Shown: one piece after another, positions 1 through 7,520 of the stretch | Layout: every line of letters starts with the position of its first letter | Position numbering within the stretch: the first letter of the stretch is position 1 | Source of the DNA: Oscillospiraceae bacterium | GTDB taxonomy: Bacteria; Bacillota; Clostridia; Oscillospirales; Acutalibacteraceae | Assembly: GCA_031273775.1 (NCBI GenBank) | Contig: JAISRF010000240.1 | Span: 1-11,228 of the forward strand | Reading direction: 5' to 3' | DNA: 11,228 nucleotides | The notes under the pieces: model-generated | Databases searched by the model: none | Seen by the model: only the letters and a program-made list of their open reading frames with translations | What the model was told of the DNA's origin: nothing | Translations under genes and position numbers: made by a program

Positions 1-1645
1 TGGTGGAGAGGCGGTGCGCGATAATGAAGGACGTGCGGTCGCGGAGAAGTGTCTGAATCGCCTCCTGCACCAGACGTTCCGTCGCAGTGTCTATTGAAGA
101 GGTCGCTTCATCAAGAATCAGGATTTTGGGGTCGGCAAGAAGGGTGCGCGCAAAACTTAAAAGTTGCTTCTGCCCCTGCGAAAGTCCACCGCCACGTTCC
201 TTAATTTCAGCCTGATAGCCGTTATGCATCCGCTCAATAAAATCCGAGCATTGCAACTGCCGCGCCGCTTCCATGATTTCCTCGTCCGTAGCGTTTAGCC
301 TGCCGTAACGCAGATTTTCCGCCACGGTGCCTGAAAAGATGAAACTGTCCTGAAGCATAATGCCCATCTGGCTGCGCAAAGACTGCAAGGTAACCTTCAT
401 AATATCCTGGCCGTCTATTAACACCTGACCGCGCTCAATGTTGTAAAACCGGGAAATCAGGTTGACCACGGTGGTTTTACCCGCGCCGGTCGGCCCCACA
501 AAGGCAATGCTTTCGCCGGGCTGAGCCACAAAGTTCACGCCGCGCAAAACCGGTTGCCCCGGCTCGTACTCAAACCAGACATCTTTGAACTCTACGCGTC
601 CGGTCACGGTTGGCAAATCCGCCGCGTCGGGCAGGTTTTGAACCACAGGCGGTTCGTTCATGGTTTCAAAAATCCGCTCCAGATAGGCAATTGCGTTAAT
701 AAACTGGTTGTAAATATTGGCCAGATTGATAATCGGCTGCCAAAAACGCGCGGAGTACATACCCATGGCGAGCAACACGCCGAATTCCACACGCCCGCCC
801 AGCCAATAAACCCCGGCTATGTAAACAAAGGTAAAACAAAGCTGGGACACCGCGCCCACCGACATCCACGAAAGGTTGCTGATTACCATGGTTCGGATCC
901 AGACGCGGCGGGCTTTTTTGATTAACGTGTCCATAATTCCGGCGTTTCGTTCCTGCCGGTTGAAGGTCTGCGTCACTCGCACACCCTCTACGCTTTCCTG
1001 AAAAAAGGCGTTCATATTGGAGTTTTTGTTAGATATTTGCTGAAAGCCGCGCCGCTGACGGGGCATGATGATCATCATGGCAATGGCAAGCACCGGTAAA
1101 CCTGCCAGCACCACCAGCGACAGCTGCGCGCTTACGGTAAACATGAACACGGCGATAATCAGCAAATTCAAAATCTCGGCAATCAGGTTCAGAACGCCAT
1201 TGGAGAGCGTATCGGATACGGCGTTTACATAATGTACCACGCGCACCAATATTTTGCCGTGCGGGCGACTGTCGTAGTACGAAAACGGGAGCCGCTGCAA
1301 ATGCGCGAACAGATCCGATCGGATGTCGCAGACAATCTGCTGTGAAACCCGTGTCATGATAATACTGCGGACGGTAAACGCCGCAACGGAAACGGCTACA
1401 CAGCCGAAAAGCCCCGCACACAGCCACAAAAGCTGCGAAACATCCTGGTTCGGGATTGCCGCGTCCGTTGCCTTTTGAATGAGTTTCGGCGTGTAAAGCG
1501 AGGCGGCGGAACTGATGAACTGGACAAGGAACGCGATGATGAGCATGTTTTTGCGCCGTGTTACATAAATCATGCAATTTTTCAGGTTTTTCAGGCTGAA
1601 CGGCGCTTCCAGAGTTTCATCAATGTCAAATTTGTTACGAGCCAA
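1..1645 (-). CDS. ABC exporter half-transporter, canonical-site subunit (3' end cut by window)
   Basis: One subunit of a heterodimeric type IV ABC exporter: a membrane domain of about six helices (roughly residues 30-320) followed by an ATPase domain. Visible ATPase motifs are Walker A GPTGAGKTT (384-392), the Q-loop Gln432, Walker B ILILDE with catalytic Glu513, and the switch His544. The signature is LSQGQ (488-492) rather than LSGGQ. The frame is open through base 1, leaving 548 residues; about 30-50 C-terminal residues should be missing compared with the family. The start is a TTG at 1645 with GGAGG eight bases upstream. This ribosome site overlaps the stop of the upstream subunit, leaving a 5-base gap and implying translational coupling. 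The neighbour supplies the complementary degenerate motifs, so the pair should work as one pump in the cytoplasmic membrane. The substrate (drug, lipid or peptide) cannot be told from sequence. Confidence 0.95.
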   Translation of the reverse strand, partial: MARNKFDIDETLEAPFSLKNLKNCMIYVTRRKNMLIIAFLVQFISSAASLYTPKLIQKATDAAIPNQDVSQLLWLCAGLFGCVAVSVAAFTVRSIIMTRVSQQIVCDIRSDLFAHLQRLPFSYYDSRPHGKILVRVVHYVNAVSDTLSNGVLNLIAEILNLLIIAVFMFTVSAQLSLVVLAGLPVLAIAMMIIMPRQRRGFQQISNKNSNMNAFFQESVEGVRVTQTFNRQERNAGIMDTLIKKARRVWIRTMVISNLSWMSVGAVSQLCFTFVYIAGVYWLGGRVEFGVLLAMGMYSARFWQPIINLANIYNQFINAIAYLERIFETMNEPPVVQNLPDAADLPTVTGRVEFKDVWFEYEPGQPVLRGVNFVAQPGESIAFVGPTGAGKTTVVNLISRFYNIERGQVLIDGQDIMKVTLQSLRSQMGIMLQDSFIFSGTVAENLRYGRLNATDEEIMEAARQLQCSDFIERMHNGYQAEIKERGGGLSQGQKQLLSFARTLLADPKILILDEATSSIDTATERLVQEAIQTLLRDRTSFIIAHRLST

Positions 1646-1650
1646 AATAT

Positions 1651-1658
1651 TCACCTCC
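1651..1658 (-). promoter_or_regulatory. Ribosome binding site deciding the TTG start of the downstream ABC subunit
   Basis: The minus strand reads GGAGGTGA here. The final TGA is the stop codon of the preceding exporter subunit, and a TTG start lies eight bases beyond GGAGG. No in-frame ATG is as well placed, since the first is residue 25. The overlap of stop and ribosome site suggests that both subunits are made in a coupled 1:1 fashion. Confidence 0.8.
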
Positions 1659-3372
1659 CGTTTTGCAGCAACCAGATGCCGTAATAATAGCCCTTCTTCG
1701 CCAGCAGTTCTTCGTGGGTGCCATGCTCGGAAATGTGCCCGTCTTCCAGCACGATAATATTGTCGGCGTCCTGAAGGCTGGAGGTGCGCTGGGCAACGAT
1801 GATTTTAGTGCACTCAAAGTCCAGATGCCGGAGCTGTTTTTGTATGTAGTGCTCGGTTTCCATGTCCAGCGCAGAGGTAGTGTCATCTAAAATCAGCACG
1901 GCTGGGCGCACGGCAAGGGCGCGGGCCAGCGAAATTCGCTGCCGCTGACCGCCCGAGAGTCCCACTCCTCTTTCTCCCACGATGGTATCGTAACCTTCGG
2001 GCATTCTTTTGATAAAGCCGTCCGCTTTGGCCGCGGCCGCAAACCCCTTCACGTCCTCAAAGGGCAGGTCAGGGCTTCCGTAAGCGATGTTGCCGTCCAC
2101 CGTGTCCGAAAACAGGAACACCTCTTGCATGGCAATGCCGATGGCCGAACGCACGGAGCCTATTGTAGCCTCTGAAATATCGACTCCGTCCAGCAGAATC
2201 CTGCCGCCGGTAGGGTCGTAAAACCGGTCAAGCAAGGAGAGTAAGCTGGTTTTGCCGGATCCGGTCGGCCCCATAATACCCAGTGTGCTGCCGGCTTTCG
2301 CCTTGAAACTCACATCATCAATAATCATCGTATCATTCAGGTTAAGTGAAACGTTTATAAACTCAACATCGCCACGGACGGGTCGCGGGATAGGTTTGGC
2401 GTCCGGCTTGTCGGCGACGGTGGGTTCGGAATAAAACAGTTCAATTACCATGCTCGCGGACGCGCTGCACCGCTGGAAATCGTTCAAAACATTGCCGATA
2501 TTGCGCAAAGGATTTGCGATTGCCCATGTGAGCGATGTAAAAGCCAGCAAGTCGCCGGGGGTCATTTCACCGTGAATCATTAAAAGACCACCTGCCAGCA
2601 CGGTTATGACCGTCAAGGTCTGGGCAAGCGTTTCCAAAAACGGCCAGAACCTCATCCACATCATATTGATGTGTAGGTTGTGGCGGCGGAATTCCTCGTT
2701 TTTTTCCTCAAACTTTTCCTGTTCAAAGGGCTCGCGGGCAAAGGCCTTCACCACGCGGTTCCCTTCTATATTCTCCTGAACCACGGTGTTGAGCGAGGAC
2801 AGCTTTTGCCGCAATACCCGGTAAAGCTTACGGCTGATCCGCGAATATGTAACGCTTATAATCAGAATAAGCGGGGCTACCGGCAGGAGGAAAAGGGTCA
2901 GTTTCAGGTTGACGGTACACAGGTACCCTACCGATGCGGCAAAAGTGACCACGCAGTCTGTAAGGTTATAATACACCCACCCCAGCAGGTGACGTGAGGC
3001 GTCCAAGTCGCCGGTGACGCGGGTCATCAAGTCGCCGGTGCGTATCTTGGCGTAGAAAAAATGATCCTGGTGCTGTAAAACATGATAAACCCTGCGGCGC
3101 ACCCTGCCCACAAATTCCTGAGAGGAAATTTCGTTAAACATGAGCATGGTGTAACGCAGGGACAATATAAACATCTGAATGCCCAGCATGGAGGCCAGAG
3201 TGGGAATCAACCGGGAAAAATCGCCCGGCAGAACAATTTCGTCAATCAACGTCCTGGAAAGCATCGGGTTGATAAAGCTCACGGTGCTTGTTAGGGCGGA
3301 GCACAGCAACGCGCACACCCAGAACACCCGCTTCCAGCCCATTTGCTTCCACATCCACTTTAGCTGGAACAT
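1651..3372 (-). CDS. ABC exporter half-transporter, degenerate-site subunit
   Basis: A full-length 573-residue half-transporter with an N-terminal membrane domain (about 1-310) and a C-terminal ATPase domain. Walker A is GPTGSGKTS (368-376), the Q-loop Gln is 416, and the signature LSGGQ (472-476) is intact. Walker B ends LILDD, with Asp497 where the catalytic Glu should be, and the switch residue is Gln528 in AQR instead of His. This Asp/Gln combination is known from the degenerate-site subunits of heterodimeric exporters such as TM287/288 and BmrCD. With the LSQGQ of the next gene it completes the inactive site, while its own LSGGQ serves the active one. A longer frame opens at a TTG at 3420, but that codon overlaps the -10 box of a strong promoter. 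The ATG at 3372, with GGGGA eight bases upstream, is therefore chosen. It is the first gene of a two-gene unit. The substrate is unknown. Confidence 0.95.
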   Translation of the reverse strand: MFQLKWMWKQMGWKRVFWVCALLCSALTSTVSFINPMLSRTLIDEIVLPGDFSRLIPTLASMLGIQMFILSLRYTMLMFNEISSQEFVGRVRRRVYHVLQHQDHFFYAKIRTGDLMTRVTGDLDASRHLLGWVYYNLTDCVVTFAASVGYLCTVNLKLTLFLLPVAPLILIISVTYSRISRKLYRVLRQKLSSLNTVVQENIEGNRVVKAFAREPFEQEKFEEKNEEFRRHNLHINMMWMRFWPFLETLAQTLTVITVLAGGLLMIHGEMTPGDLLAFTSLTWAIANPLRNIGNVLNDFQRCSASASMVIELFYSEPTVADKPDAKPIPRPVRGDVEFINVSLNLNDTMIIDDVSFKAKAGSTLGIMGPTGSGKTSLLSLLDRFYDPTGGRILLDGVDISEATIGSVRSAIGIAMQEVFLFSDTVDGNIAYGSPDLPFEDVKGFAAAAKADGFIKRMPEGYDTIVGERGVGLSGGQRQRISLARALAVRPAVLILDDTTSALDMETEHYIQKQLRHLDFECTKIIVAQRTSSLQDADNIIVLEDGHISEHGTHEELLAKKGYYYGIWLLQNGR

Positions 3373-3419
3373 TACGCATATCCCCAAACCAAAAACCGTA
3401 TTGGGTTTCGCCCGCGGCA

Positions 3420-3448
3420 ATTTTAAACCCGCTGAGCCGATTTGTCAA
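3420..3448 (-). promoter_or_regulatory. Near-consensus sigma-A promoter of the ABC exporter pair, with A-tract upstream region
   Basis: The -35 is TTGACA (3448-3443), the spacer is exactly 17 bp, and the -10 is TAAAAT (3425-3420). The start point is expected near 3413, giving a leader of about 40 bases to the ATG at 3372. Directly upstream (about 3452-3491) are runs of A and T that resemble an UP element. GGGTTT (3430-3425) and AAACCC (3408-3403) form a 6-bp dyad over the -10 and start region that could be an operator. This part is inference. Confidence 0.85.
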
Positions 3449-3560
3449 CCTCTTTTTTCATGATTTTAAAATTATTTTTTTAAATTTTTTTGATGAACGC
3501 AACAACCCGACTGCCGTTTATGATGGGTGCTTTTTGTTGTCCTTCTAATCAGACCGTGAA

Positions 3561-3998
3561 TCATAACCCTGTTGAACCGAAACCGCCCGTGCCCCGCGCG
3601 GTTTCTTCGAGTTCGTCAACCTCTGCCGCTTCCGGCAAACATACAGGCGCAATCACCATTTGGGCAATCCGGTCGCCGTGGTTCACGATAAAGCCGGTTT
3701 GGGACAGATTGATCAGACCTACCTTAATTTCCCCGCGGTAGTCGGAGTCCACTACGCCCACTCCGTTGGAAAGGGTAATCCCGTGTTTCGTGGCAAGGCC
3801 GCTCCGGGCGTAGACAAAAGCCGCAAACTCCCTGCCGGGAAGCTCCACGGCCAGCCCGGTGGGGATTAACGCGCGCTCACCCGGCGCGAGTTCAACCGGT
3901 TCGGTAAGGTCGGCCGCAAGGTCAAACCCGGCGGCGCTTTGGGTAGCCCGGCGGGGTGGAACGGCGGTAGGCGTAAGGCGTTTGAATTTCAGCGTCAT
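3561..3998 (-). CDS. dut: dUTP diphosphatase (dUTPase)
   Basis: Hydrolyses dUTP to dUMP and pyrophosphate, keeping uracil out of DNA and supplying dUMP for thymidylate synthesis; cytoplasmic homotrimer in this family. The 145-residue length is normal. All five trimeric dUTPase motifs are present in order: AGFDLAAD (23-30), ARSGLA (64-69), GVVDSDYRGEI (81-91) with catalytic Asp84, GDRIAQMVI (108-116), and the C-terminal glycine-rich RGTGGFGSTG (135-144) that closes over the active site. The ATG at 3998 follows AGGAG with a 10-base spacer. It lies 184 bases after zapA on the same strand with no clear promoter of its own, so it may be transcribed from the zapA promoter through the inverted-repeat element between them. 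Confidence 0.96.
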   Translation of the reverse strand: MTLKFKRLTPTAVPPRRATQSAAGFDLAADLTEPVELAPGERALIPTGLAVELPGREFAAFVYARSGLATKHGITLSNGVGVVDSDYRGEIKVGLINLSQTGFIVNHGDRIAQMVIAPVCLPEAAEVDELEETARGTGGFGSTGL

Positions 3999-4063
3999 GG
4001 TTAGAATACTCCTGTCTCTTTACTTGAATACGTGACGAAATCTCCTCAAAGCCTCGATAAAAC

Positions 4064-4181
4064 CAGTGGTGGCAAGGCTTTCAGAGTATCAAAGCTTTCA
4101 CCCGGTGGGTGAAAACATGAAATGCCGAAATGCTCAGTGTTTTCAGGTGTTTCACGGATTTTTGCCTATGTCTCACCACTG
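4064..4181. repeat. Inverted-repeat-bounded non-coding element between zapA and dut
   Basis: This 118-bp block begins with CAGTGGTG (4064-4071) and ends with its reverse complement CACCACTG (4174-4181). The ends improve to 10 of 11 matches if extended outward. Inside are a perfect 8-bp hairpin with a 3-base loop, TTTCACCC-GGT-GGGTGAAA (4096-4114), and a second 8-bp pair, TGAAAACA (4110-4117) with TGTTTTCA (4138-4145). AAAGCCT/AGGCTTT (4048-4054, 4075-4081) is a third pair straddling the left end, and GCTTTCA occurs twice. No open reading frame of useful length is present. It could be a miniature inverted-repeat element, a dispersed palindromic repeat, or a structured 5' region of the dut mRNA. 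The right end abuts the zapA stop codon. Confidence 0.5.
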
Positions 4182-4182
4182 A

Positions 4183-4560
4183 TTAAGGTAACCTTGTTTG
4201 CCCGCTTTTGTTGAGTTCGGTTAGTTCGCGCGCCAGCGCCGCGGCACGTTTTTGGGCGGCATCGGTTTCCATGCGGGCGCGGGCGATTTCTTCCACAAAG
4301 CCCTTCAGCTGCAAGCGCAGATTTTCCGCGTCAATCCGGGCTTTTTTTGTCTCATCGCAATATTCCAGCGCGGCAAGAATCCCCACCATTGTAGTGGAAA
4401 GCTGCGGATTTTTCTCCGCCAGCCCGGCTATTTTTTCATTGAGCTGGGTGGTCAGGGCGCGGACATATTCCGGGTCTTCATCGGTGTTTACCACATATTC
4501 AAACCCGGCAATCCTCAACCGCAATTTCCTCGGCACATCAGCCACCTCCGCAGTTTTCAT
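4183..4560 (-). CDS. zapA: Cell division protein ZapA
   Basis: A 125-residue ZapA, a small protein that binds and bundles FtsZ filaments at the division ring. It has the family's N-terminal head, a basic strand RKLRLRIAGFEY followed by VNTDEDPEYVRALTTQLNEKI, and then a long C-terminal helix or coiled coil (about 60-120). The helix is rich in Ala, Glu, Arg and Leu and provides dimerisation. A longer frame opens at an ATG at 4626, but that lies upstream of a good sigma-A promoter (-10 at 4590-4585). The ATG at 4560 with AAAGG eight bases upstream is the likely start. The extra residues of the longer frame also do not resemble the family. It sits between nagA and dut, which is not a functional link I recognise. 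Identification is by sequence pattern and size. Confidence 0.88.
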   Translation of the reverse strand: MKTAEVADVPRKLRLRIAGFEYVVNTDEDPEYVRALTTQLNEKIAGLAEKNPQLSTTMVGILAALEYCDETKKARIDAENLRLQLKGFVEEIARARMETDAAQKRAAALARELTELNKSGQTRLP

Positions 4561-4584
4561 ATCATATACCTTTCTGTGAGGTAT

Positions 4585-4613
4585 ATTATACACCTTCCGG
4601 CGCGATAAAACAA
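4585..4613 (-). promoter_or_regulatory. Sigma-A promoter of zapA
   Basis: The -35 is TTGTTT (4613-4608), the spacer is 17 bp, and the -10 is a perfect TATAAT (4590-4585). The start is expected near 4578, leaving a leader of about 18 bases before the ATG at 4560. An 8-bp inverted repeat, ATATACCT (4564-4571) and AGGTATAT (4579-4586), spans the edge of the -10 box, the start point and the ribosome site. It could be a repressor site. Confidence 0.75.
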
Positions 4614-4680
4614 GATCAATATACATCGAATTATTTCGTAAGTGTTGTTTTGAGGCGGATTTACCGTGGTCTGCCCAACT

Positions 4681-5817
4681 TTAGCAACTTTCCAAAAACT
4701 GACCGCGCAGCATTACGCGGTCAATGCTTAACTCTGTGTTTACCACCAATAAATCGGCGTCATATCCGATGGCTATGCGACCTTTATGATCTTGAACATC
4801 GACAGCGCAGGCAGAATTGTACGACGCCATTTTGACGGCGCTTTCCACCGGAATTCCCCAGCGCTTCAAGTTTCTGACTGCCTGAATCATCGTGGACGTG
4901 CCGCCGTTGATCGTGCCGTCACGCAGACGCCCCACACCGCCGGTCACCACCGATACCTCGCCGCCGAAACTGTACACGCCGTCCGGCAACCCGGTGGCGG
5001 CGATACCATCGGTGATGACGACAATATGATCGTCGCCGAAGATCCGATACGCCATTTGAACCACGGTGGGCTCAACGTGATAACCGTCGCAAATCAATTC
5101 GGTGAAGCAGCCCGTTTCAAACGCCGCCGTTATCAGGCTGATGTTTCGGTGGTGCAGGGAGGGCATCACGTTGAACATGTGGGTAATCTGCGTCGCGCCG
5201 CTCGCGAACGCTTCCCGGCAGAGCTGATAATCCGTGCCGCCGTGCCCCAGCGAAACGCGTGTCTCGGGTGTGATTCCGCGGATAAAATCAATCGCGCCGT
5301 CGAGTTCCGGCGCAACGGTCACCAGCTTTATTTGCCCGTGCGCCGCGTTTTGCAAAGTCTTAAAATCCCGAAGCCGCGGCAATGTGAGCCAGTCGGCGTT
5401 ATGCGCGCCTTTATAGGCCGGCGACAGATACGGCCCTTCCAAATGAATCCCCAGCATTTGCGCGCCGCGATCGTCATTCCCCGAATATTCAGACAGCCGG
5501 GAAAGTGCATCGATGATGCCGTCGGGAGGTAACGTCAGCGTTGTCGGAAGAAATGACGTCGCGCCGTTTAACGCCAAAAAACGCCTGACATCCGTAAAAT
5601 TTTCGCGGTTTATTTCTGTAAAATCGTGTCCGAGCGCGCCGTGCACGTGAATGTTGATCAGCCCCGGCAGCAAAAGTCTGTCGCCAAGATCAATTACCGA
5701 CTCATTTTCCGGCGTGACATCCGGCGCAATCAGCGCTATTTTTTCGCCGGTAACCCGCACATCCGCACGGGAAAAACGAAAATCTTCGCCCAAAACAAGA
5801 CCGTTTTTAAATAACAT
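4681..5817 (-). CDS. nagA: N-acetylglucosamine-6-phosphate deacetylase
   Basis: Removes the acetyl group from GlcNAc-6-phosphate to give glucosamine-6-phosphate, in amino-sugar catabolism and cell-wall recycling; cytoplasmic. The 378-residue length fits. The amidohydrolase features are in order: HVHG (His57, His59), HLEGPYL with Glu127 followed by KGAH, metal His192 in SLGHGGTDY, His213 in THMFNVMPSLHH, CDGYHV (244-248), and the catalytic acid Asp270 in ITDGIAATG. The C-terminal KGRIAIGYDADLLVV is typical. The ATG at 5817 follows AAAGGA with an 8-base spacer. It has its own promoter and faces murD across a 260-bp intergenic region. No nagB or sugar transport gene is adjacent, so the recycling role is favoured but not proven. 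Confidence 0.96.
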   Translation of the reverse strand: MLFKNGLVLGEDFRFSRADVRVTGEKIALIAPDVTPENESVIDLGDRLLLPGLINIHVHGALGHDFTEINRENFTDVRRFLALNGATSFLPTTLTLPPDGIIDALSRLSEYSGNDDRGAQMLGIHLEGPYLSPAYKGAHNADWLTLPRLRDFKTLQNAAHGQIKLVTVAPELDGAIDFIRGITPETRVSLGHGGTDYQLCREAFASGATQITHMFNVMPSLHHRNISLITAAFETGCFTELICDGYHVEPTVVQMAYRIFGDDHIVVITDGIAATGLPDGVYSFGGEVSVVTGGVGRLRDGTINGGTSTMIQAVRNLKRWGIPVESAVKMASYNSACAVDVQDHKGRIAIGYDADLLVVNTELSIDRVMLRGQFLESC

Positions 5818-5890
5818 TTCAATTGTCCTTTCATAATTTAGAACAAAAGCGCCTCCGCTGGGGAGCTTTATTTTTCAAACTTTAATCTTA

Positions 5891-5918
5891 ATCATACTCT
5901 AAATCGCGAAAAAATCAA
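5891..5918 (-). promoter_or_regulatory. Probable sigma-A promoter of nagA
   Basis: TTGATT (5918-5913), a 16-bp spacer, and TATGAT (5896-5891). The start should be near 5884, giving a leader of about 67 bases before the ATG at 5817. The leader contains a modest GC-rich stem (about 5846-5869, CTCC pairing with GGAG plus flanking AAAG/CTTT). No repressor site is obvious. Confidence 0.6.
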
Positions 5919-5962
5919 GCAAAATATGACTTCAGCAAAAGAAACCGTTCATGAATTTACAG

Positions 5963-5991
5963 TTGATTTTCGCTTTCAGATGTGTTATACT
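5963..5991 (+). promoter_or_regulatory. Sigma-A promoter of murD
   Basis: TTGATT (5963-5968), 17 bp, then TATACT (5986-5991). The start is expected near 5998, giving about 80 bases of leader before the TTG start at 6078. GGCGTT (5992-5997) and AACGCC (6020-6025) form a 6-bp dyad at the start region. The longest murD frame, opening at 5982, begins inside this promoter and is therefore not the real start. Confidence 0.7.
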
Positions 5992-6063
5992 GGCGTTGCG
6001 TGTGCCGAACGAAAATCTTAACGCCGATAGTGTTTGCTACAATGATGTGCAGTTTTATATTTC

Positions 6064-6068
6064 GGAGG
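6064..6068 (+). promoter_or_regulatory. Ribosome binding site setting the TTG start of murD
   Basis: A perfect GGAGG lies nine bases before TTG at 6078. The alternative upstream ATG (5982) lies between the -35 and -10 boxes. The first downstream ATG (6123) has no comparable ribosome site. Confidence 0.8.
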
Positions 6069-6077
6069 TTTTTACTT

Positions 6078-7478
6078 TTGAAACAACCCTGTGAAAACAA
6101 GCTTGACCGGTACGCCCGGTTCATGCGCGGCAAAAAGATAGCGTTTTGCGGAATCGGGAGAAGCAATCTGCCGCTGCTGTACAAATATTCGGCTTACGGC
6201 GCGCGGGTAACCGCTTGCGACAGGCGAAACCGGGCGGAACTCCACGGTATTGCCCGGGAACTGGAAGCGGCGGGGATCACGCTTAATTTGGGCGATTCTT
6301 ATTTACAAAATTTGGATGCGGACATTATTTTCCGTACCCCGGGCATGAATTTTTTTCTGCCGGAGTTAGTAGCGGCGCGGCGGCGGGGTGTGGCTGTGAC
6401 GTCTGAAATGGAAGAATTTTTCTACCTCTGCCCATCCGAAATTTTTGCGGTTACCGGTTCAGACGGTAAAACCACAACCACCACGCTGATTTCCGAAATG
6501 TTAAAGGCTGAGGGCAAAACCGTTCATTTGGGCGGAAATATCGGAAAGCCCTTACTGCCCGAAATCGAGAACGTATTACCGGACGATTTCGCTGTGGTGG
6601 AATTGTCCTCCTTTCAGCTGATTTCAATGCGCCGCTCCCCCGATGTGGCGGTGGTGACCAACCTTGCGCCAAACCACTTGGACGTACACAGCAGCATGGA
6701 GGAATATATTGACGCGAAAAAAAACATATTTACGCATCAGAATGCATTTTCCCGTACGGTGTTGAACCTAGATAACGGGATAACGCGCGGCTTCGCGAAT
6801 GAAACGCGCGGGCAAACATTAATGTTCAGTCGCCTGAGTTCTGTGGAGGCGGGGGCGTTTTTGTCCGGGGACGGCACGCTTTACATGGCGGTCGGCGGAG
6901 AAACCGTTCCTGTGTTCTGTAAAAACGATATTCTCTTACCGGGAGAGCACAATATTGAAAATTATCTGGCGGCAATCAGCGCCGTCTGGGGGTACGTCTC
7001 ACCGGAAAACATGAAGCGCGTGGCGCAGACTTTCGCGGGTGTGGAACACCGCATTGAATTCGTGCGGGAAATAAACGGCGTGAAATATTACAACGATTCC
7101 ATCGCAACCAGCCCAACCCGCTCTATCGCCGCTTTGAATGCGTTCGGGAAAAAGGTTGTTTTGCTTGCGGGCGGGTATGATAAGCATATCCCTTTTGAGC
7201 CGATGGCGGAGAAAGTGAACGAAAAAGTAAAGTTGCTCATTTTGACTGGTACAACGGCGTCTGCCATTGAAAAGGCGGTGACGGGGCACCCGGCGTACGA
7301 TTCAAAGGAACTGCCGGTTCTTCACGCGACCGATTTGGCGGAGGCGGTTCGGTTGGCGACCGAAAACGCTCGGCCCGGCGACATTGTCATATTAAGCCCG
7401 GCCTCCGCGAGCTTTGACGCGTACCCGAATTTTGAGGAACGCGGGAAGCATTTTAAGGAGTTGGTGTCGGTTTTGTAG
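6078..7478 (+). CDS. murD: UDP-N-acetylmuramoyl-L-alanine--D-glutamate ligase
   Basis: Cytoplasmic Mur ligase that adds D-glutamate to UDP-MurNAc-L-Ala using ATP, in peptidoglycan precursor synthesis. From the TTG start it has 466 residues, near the family norm of about 450. The N-terminal Rossmann-like UDP-binding domain shows FCGIGRSNLP (23-32). The ATP loop is GSDGKTTTT (127-135). Further landmarks are Glu175 in VELSSFQL, NLAPNHLDVH (195-204), Lys214 in YIDAKKNIF (the usual carbamylated Lys position), HNIENYLAA (291-299), YNDSIATSP (338-346), LLAGGYDK (362-369) and SPASASFD (440-447). These last motifs mark the C-terminal domain and point to MurD rather than MurC, E or F. It stands alone, without mraY, ftsW or murG beside it, and is divergent from nagA. 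Confidence 0.94.
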   Translation: MKQPCENKLDRYARFMRGKKIAFCGIGRSNLPLLYKYSAYGARVTACDRRNRAELHGIARELEAAGITLNLGDSYLQNLDADIIFRTPGMNFFLPELVAARRRGVAVTSEMEEFFYLCPSEIFAVTGSDGKTTTTTLISEMLKAEGKTVHLGGNIGKPLLPEIENVLPDDFAVVELSSFQLISMRRSPDVAVVTNLAPNHLDVHSSMEEYIDAKKNIFTHQNAFSRTVLNLDNGITRGFANETRGQTLMFSRLSSVEAGAFLSGDGTLYMAVGGETVPVFCKNDILLPGEHNIENYLAAISAVWGYVSPENMKRVAQTFAGVEHRIEFVREINGVKYYNDSIATSPTRSIAALNAFGKKVVLLAGGYDKHIPFEPMAEKVNEKVKLLILTGTTASAIEKAVTGHPAYDSKELPVLHATDLAEAVRLATENARPGDIVILSPASASFDAYPNFEERGKHFKELVSVL

Positions 7479-7512
7479 AGGCGACCATCAACTTACATTT
7501 TGTCCCCTCTAC
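7475..7512. repeat. Inverted repeat over the murD stop codon
   Basis: GTAGAGG (7475-7481), which contains the murD stop TAG, pairs perfectly with CCTCTAC (7506-7512) across a 24-base loop. The loop starts CGACCATC. No T-run follows on the plus strand (TTAAAAATCC), so it is a poor intrinsic terminator. It resembles, from memory only, dispersed GTAGGGGCGAC-type palindromes of clostridial genomes. Confidence 0.4.
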
Positions 7513-7520
7513 TTAAAAAT

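Noticed and set aside
1029..1577. 182-residue minus-strand frame inside the ABC subunit
   Set aside because: It overlaps the exporter gene in another frame and has a Cys/His/Arg-rich composition typical of an off-frame translation.
4021..4090. Possible C-terminal remnant of a coding gene on the minus strand (a short frame ending near 4021)
   Set aside because: The frame is interrupted by a stop about 23 codons upstream and has no ribosome site; treated as non-coding.
4786..5532. 248-residue plus-strand reading frame opposite nagA
   Set aside because: It is antisense to a clearly recognisable nagA, has no family features and is rich in the residues expected from an antisense shadow.
5846..5869. 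Hairpin followed by TTTATTTTT on the plus strand, looking like an intrinsic terminator
   Set aside because: No plus-strand gene lies upstream of it, so it is more likely an incidental stem in the nagA leader; it also has a 3-base bulge.
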